From assembly GCA_019925095.2 (NCBI GenBank), contig CM034403.1, positions 726,001 through 790,000 on the forward strand: 64,000 nt of DNA, written 5' to 3'. The position numbers and the translations under genes were made by a program. The notes beneath the pieces were generated by a model that searched no databases, was not told the DNA's origin, and saw nothing but the letters and a program-made list of their open reading frames with translations. Shown piece after piece: positions 62,485 through 64,000 of the stretch (the first letter of the stretch is position 1; each line of letters starts with the position of its first letter). Source of the stretch: Dendrolimus kikuchii. Its lineage: Eukaryota; Arthropoda; Insecta; Lepidoptera; Lasiocampidae.

Positions 62485-62719
62485 ATTTTTTTTTATTGCA
62501 GGAGATCAGCAGACAGGCAAACGGCCCACTTGATGGAAAGCGGTTACCATCGCCTATGGACATTTGCAACAGCAAAGTTGCTACAAATGCGCTGCTGCTC
62601 TCTTAAGGGAAACTGGAACCTGGTCACTAATGCCGGAACACAACTCAAGGTTGTTTGGCGAGATACTTTAGAGCAGGGGTGGTAGCCATCCAGTCGGGCA
62701 AATGCCCTACCACCTGGCA
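62485..62719 (-). mobile_element. S1 retroposon truncated at the GCCAGGTGG point
   Basis: The poly-T end is at left. It stops at CTACCACCTGGC on the right. Confidence 0.8.
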
Positions 62720-62858
62720 AACATACAGATTTCCGCATCTATGGCGAAGGTATGGTTTATTAAAGATAATTAAATGTAGAAATTATTAAGTTTATTTAAT
62801 TAAAGCAGAAGAAACATCTAGCTCCGAGATAGTTCATCAGAGAGCAACTTTAAAATTT

Positions 62859-63105
62859 GACGGCCTCTGTGGTTAAGCGGGCTAAGCCTTTGCCGGCCTA
62901 CCTCATTGCAAAGCAGAGGCTCCGGGTTCGATTCCTGGTATGGTAAATTTCGGAAACATATTTTCTCCGTTATTTACTATAGTCTGGGTGTCTGGGATCG
63001 GCCCCAGAGTAGTCCGTTGAATATTATCCATAACACAAGCGTAACTTGCTTAATTTGGAGATATATACAATATGTGTTTGTCTGCCGATTATTAAAAAAA
63101 AAATA
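62859..63105 (+). mobile_element. S2 SINE, full length
   Basis: The head is GACGGCCTCTGTGGTTAAGC, the B box GGTTCGATTCC is at 62925-62935, and the body is GGTCTGGGTG-like. The A-rich tail has replaced (TTA)n. Confidence 0.8.
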
Positions 63106-63170
63106 AAAAAAAACGTCAAAGAGCTGTATCGGTCTTAAATTATCCTTATATGTTTATATTATATAAGATA

Positions 63171-63393
63171 CATACATACATACATACATAACTTCACGCC
63201 AGTTCCCTTGCGGGGTAGGCACGAACAACAGAGCGCCATTTAGGCCCATTCTTACACACCTCACTTGCTTCTTTGACATTCATAACTCTTGTCATGCACA
63301 CTCGTCTGTTCTTAAGGCTCCTGACATCACCCTCCGCTAGTACACGATCAATTTGATCATGGAAGGTGTGTCGTGGCCTTCCACGACTAGGAT
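63171..63393 (-). pseudogene. T1 LINE tail
   Basis: (CATA)n at left, then the complement of PARELA back to GRPRHTFHDQIDRVLAEGDV. It runs into microsatellite DNA. Confidence 0.7.
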
Positions 63394-63436
63394 ACATACA
63401 TACATATATATGTATAATATATACATACACACAGAA

Positions 63437-63474
<38 letters not shown>

Positions 63475-63477
63475 TAT
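63394..63477. repeat. Compound (CATA)/(CA)/(TA) microsatellite
   Basis: (AC)n at about 63441-63456 and (AT)n at 63457-63474, between a T1 tail and an S1 copy. Confidence 0.85.
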
Positions 63478-63628
63478 AGGCATTAGTGACCAGGTTCCAG
63501 TCTCCCTTAAGAGAGCAGCAGCGCATTTGTAGCACCTTTGGTGTTGCACATATCCAAAGGCGATGGTAATCACTTTGCACCAGGTGGGCCGTCTGCCTGT
63601 CTGCTGAACTCCTGCAATAAAAAAAAAT
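63478..63628 (+). mobile_element. S1 retroposon, 3' half
   Basis: It starts within GGCATTAGTGACCAGG and ends CTCCTGCAATAAAAAAAAA. Confidence 0.8.
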
Positions 63629-64000
63629 CAGAACAAACGCAAAAGAAGCCGCAGGCAGCCCCTAGTTTCCCTATAAAGTGGATTTTAATATTAAAAATAA
63701 TACCACACCCGTCACTTTAAAGAAAATTCCTTAACACACGATTAGCCGTTGCGAACGGCTTTGATCACGTCGGTACCAAGCGAACTGAAAACCAGAGGCC
63801 TTACTAACCGGATTATAACATAACGTACTACCTTCCTAAGGGCGTGTCCATACTGGAAGAGTAGTCTACTTGGACATTTAACTGACGGTTCATATAAAAT
63901 AATCTCTGTTTAGAATACAATATACTACACAAATCAAAAAATGTTGTAATTTAGAATGATTCAATTACTTACAATTTTTAGAATAATGACAAAGTTTTTT
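63629..64000. other. Unassigned DNA to the window end
   Basis: No gene or repeat recognised. Confidence 0.35.

Overview
The window is repeat-saturated nuclear DNA from an insect, most likely a moth or butterfly. The basis is family resemblance: Helitron copies with the lepidopteran-type ends (TATACTAATATTATAAAG at 5', GCGGGCACAGCTAGT at 3'), Jockey, RTE, R1 and CR1-type retrotransposon pieces, mariner, and an AT-rich background. Species cannot be told. Nothing bacterial is present, and no rRNA, true tRNA gene or CRISPR array was seen.

Only one host gene is supported. It is a Tret1-like MFS sugar transporter on the + strand, with exons at 271-409 and from 2058, joined by a 1.65-kb intron that is itself full of repeats. 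Its last exon runs without a stop into an in-frame piece of a retrotransposon reverse transcriptase (junction about 3275) and ends at 3538.

The rest is mobile DNA in layers. At 4.2-10.2 kb an old CR1-like LINE on the - strand was hit by two R1-like elements at one 12-bp target, and by a 4-kb Penelope-like element (PLE) composite. The PLE holds an intact reverse transcriptase/GIY-YIG gene and hammerhead-ribozyme-like motifs. At 10.9-18 kb there are a solo LTR, a truncated Jockey, a tandem repeat and a TIR element. At 18.6-24.1 kb lies a nearly complete two-ORF Jockey element (gag-like ORF1 and an endonuclease/RT ORF2, both open). At 24-32 kb are SINE, PLE, RTE and Helitron pieces. At 32.7-34.2 kb is a tandem array of a miniature LTR retrotransposon (four 124-bp LTRs, three 352-bp interiors). 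At 34-43 kb are RTE tails, foldback SINEs, Helitrons, solo LTRs and a frameshifted mariner. At 43-64 kb are two minisatellites, further solo LTRs, MITEs, Helitrons and SINEs.

Family names used below are local. S1 is a roughly 310-bp SINE-like retroposon (about 20 copies). S2 is a tRNA-derived SINE. LTR-A is a solo-LTR family flanked by ATAT. T1 is an RTE-like LINE 3' tail ending in (GTAT)n. H1, H2 and H3 are Helitron-like families. M1 is a TIR element. Assignments rest on reading translations, termini and target-site duplications by eye, without database searches.
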